Shown in pieces: positions 63,066 through 64,000 of a stretch of 64,000 nt of DNA. Source of the DNA: Streptomyces tropicalis (GTDB lineage: Bacteria; Actinomycetota; Actinomycetes; Streptomycetales; Streptomycetaceae); the NCBI RefSeq assembly GCF_029269835.1, contig NZ_JARJBB010000010.1, forward strand, positions 1 through 64,000, read 5' to 3'. Position numbers and translations under genes: made by a program. Positions within the stretch are counted from its first letter, which is position 1. Each line of letters begins with the position of its first letter. The notes under the pieces were generated by a model that was not told the origin of the DNA, did no database searches, and saw only the letters and a program-made list of their open reading frames with translations.

Positions 63066-63899
63066 TCAGCGCAGTCCGGCGAAGAGATCGTTCTCGGGTA
63101 TGGCCGCGCCGGTGATGTCCCGGACACGTGCGAAGGTCTCCATGCCCATCAACTCGCCGAACCTCTCCCTGCCCATCCTGAGGAAGAAGATGTTCTCGCC
63201 CTGACTGGCGTGCGCGGCCAACGCGTCGAACTTCTGACCGCTGAACTCGGTGGTGTCCACCCAGGTGGTGATCTCATCGTCGGGGAGGCCGATCTCGGCC
63301 ATCGCGGCGGCCTCGGCAGGATCCGGCTCCGGCATGTCCTCATGGAACTCGCGCATGACCTCGCCGAACCGCTGCATCATCGAGCGGGGCACCGTGGTCC
63401 AGTACACCTTCGGCGTCAGCGTGGTCATCTCCAGCGCCGCCATCGTGATGCGGTGGGCCTGGATGTGGTCGGGGTGGCCGTAGAAGCCGTTCTCGTCGTA
63501 GGTGACGACCACATCGGGTCGGTAGTGCCGCATGAGTTCCGCGAGTCGGGCCGCGCCTTCCTGCACGGGGGTCCGCCAGAAGGATCCGGCGGCGTCGTTG
63601 CTCGGCCAGCCCGTCATCCCGGAGTCGGCATAGTCCAGCATCTCCAGATCGCTGACCTTCAGGACGGCACAGCTCGCTTCGAGTTCTTGACGGCGCATCA
63701 GGGCGACCGCCGCCGGATCGTGCCCGGGGTCGCCCGGCTTGACGCCCCCCGGCCCGTCACCGCAACCGCCGTCGGTACACGTCACGAGAACCGTGCGGAT
63801 GCCTTCCGCCGCGTACCGCGCGAGGACCCCTCCGGTTCCGGTGGCCTCGTCGTCGGGATGGGCGTGTACTGCCATGAGCGTCAAGGGCCGGTCAGCCAT
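63066..63899 (-). CDS. PIG-L/LmbE-type deacetylase (mycothiol MshB/Mca-like)
   Basis: A 277-residue zinc amidohydrolase. The zinc motif HAHPDDEATGTGG begins at residue 12, and the third ligand and catalytic region is HPDHIQAH, with YDENGFYGHPDH conserved. This group includes MshB and Mca, which act in mycothiol synthesis and detoxification. I cannot tell which, if either. AGGAGGAC precedes the ATG at 63899. Confidence 0.88.
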   Translation of the reverse strand: MADRPLTLMAVHAHPDDEATGTGGVLARYAAEGIRTVLVTCTDGGCGDGPGGVKPGDPGHDPAAVALMRRQELEASCAVLKVSDLEMLDYADSGMTGWPSNDAAGSFWRTPVQEGAARLAELMRHYRPDVVVTYDENGFYGHPDHIQAHRITMAALEMTTLTPKVYWTTVPRSMMQRFGEVMREFHEDMPEPDPAEAAAMAEIGLPDDEITTWVDTTEFSGQKFDALAAHASQGENIFFLRMGRERFGELMGMETFARVRDITGAAIPENDLFAGLR

Positions 63900-64000
63900 G
63901 AAACAGTCCTCCTGCAGGAATACGTCTGTGCGCGGCGGGCGTACCGCGGTCCTGGGGGCCGGGGTCCCGGTGGGCCGGCGACCTCGTGGTCCACGTCTCC
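63900..64000. other. Right edge, no gene recognised
   Basis: The last 101 bases hold the leader of the PIG-L gene and GC-rich sequence. I see nothing further to support. Confidence 0.4.

Overview
The window is a stretch of Streptomyces chromosome. The evidence is the very high G+C content, strong third-position GC bias, rare TTA codons, and the presence of ssgA/ssgR and other actinobacterial families. Gene order (dtpA, pheA, serS ... cydCD, cydB, cydA, hisC ... thiC ... ssgA, ssgR) matches, from memory, the S. coelicolor core region around SCO3966 to SCO3912. Proximity to oriC fits the four parS-type sites (6248, 32624, 47766, 55308) and two DnaA-box clusters (8388-8700, 17821-17874).

Layout, left to right. 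(1) 1-655: a 5'-truncated hutI-like fragment and a serine-kinase-type ATPase. (2) 877-7319: an extracytoplasmic copper-handling cluster: a Met/His-rich membrane protein, YcnI, Sco, PCuAC (ECuC), a CopC-CopD fusion and a Tat-exported dye-decolourising peroxidase. (3) 7401-11089: pheA, a DnaA-box cluster, serS, a HAD phosphatase and an odd class II tRNA. (4) 11416-15356: a leftward operon encoding two ABC-2 exporters. (5) 15991-18478: an epoxide hydrolase/SDR fusion, the second DnaA-box cluster and a frameshifted kptA. (6) 18496-25530: a recombined accessory island. A resident luciferase-like monooxygenase gene is split in two, with an IS630 transposase scrap at one junction. Inside lie a broken LysR gene, a cupin, a DHA2 exporter, a truncated MFS gene, a TetR repressor and an intact monooxygenase paralogue. 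(7) 25644-28564: an arylsulfotransferase-family protein and a second HAD phosphatase. (8) 28749-35352: cydA, cydB and cydCD with a perfect Rex operator.

(9) 35616-41802: hisC, a TTA-containing LacI regulator, a metallophosphatase, a membrane protein and a Tat lipoprotein phosphatase. (10) 41986-45690: a frameshifted methyltransferase gene and a second copper module (SHOCT, cupredoxin, DUF6153, DUF305, DUF4396) with a CsoR-type operator. (11) 45873-49383: thiC with a TPP riboswitch that contains a parS site, then a YibE/F protein. (12) 49509-50940: the sporulation pair ssgA/ssgR. (13) 51261-63899: small membrane proteins, a tyrosine phosphatase, a trans-sulfuration enzyme, a TTA-containing LysR, a Nudix enzyme, a frameshifted flavohaemoglobin, GNATs, a HbpS-like protein, a divergent MFS/MarR pair, a serine hydrolase and a PIG-L deacetylase.

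Several themes tie the genes together. Copper delivery outside the membrane occurs in two modules. Respiration under low oxygen is represented by cydABCD under Rex. Developmental control appears through ssgA/ssgR and two regulators with TTA codons that should depend on the bldA tRNA. Chromosome segregation and replication sites are scattered through ordinary genes. Four genes (kptA, the methyltransferase, the DUF4396 gene and the flavohaemoglobin) each carry what looks like one small indel, so either local decay or assembly error must be considered.
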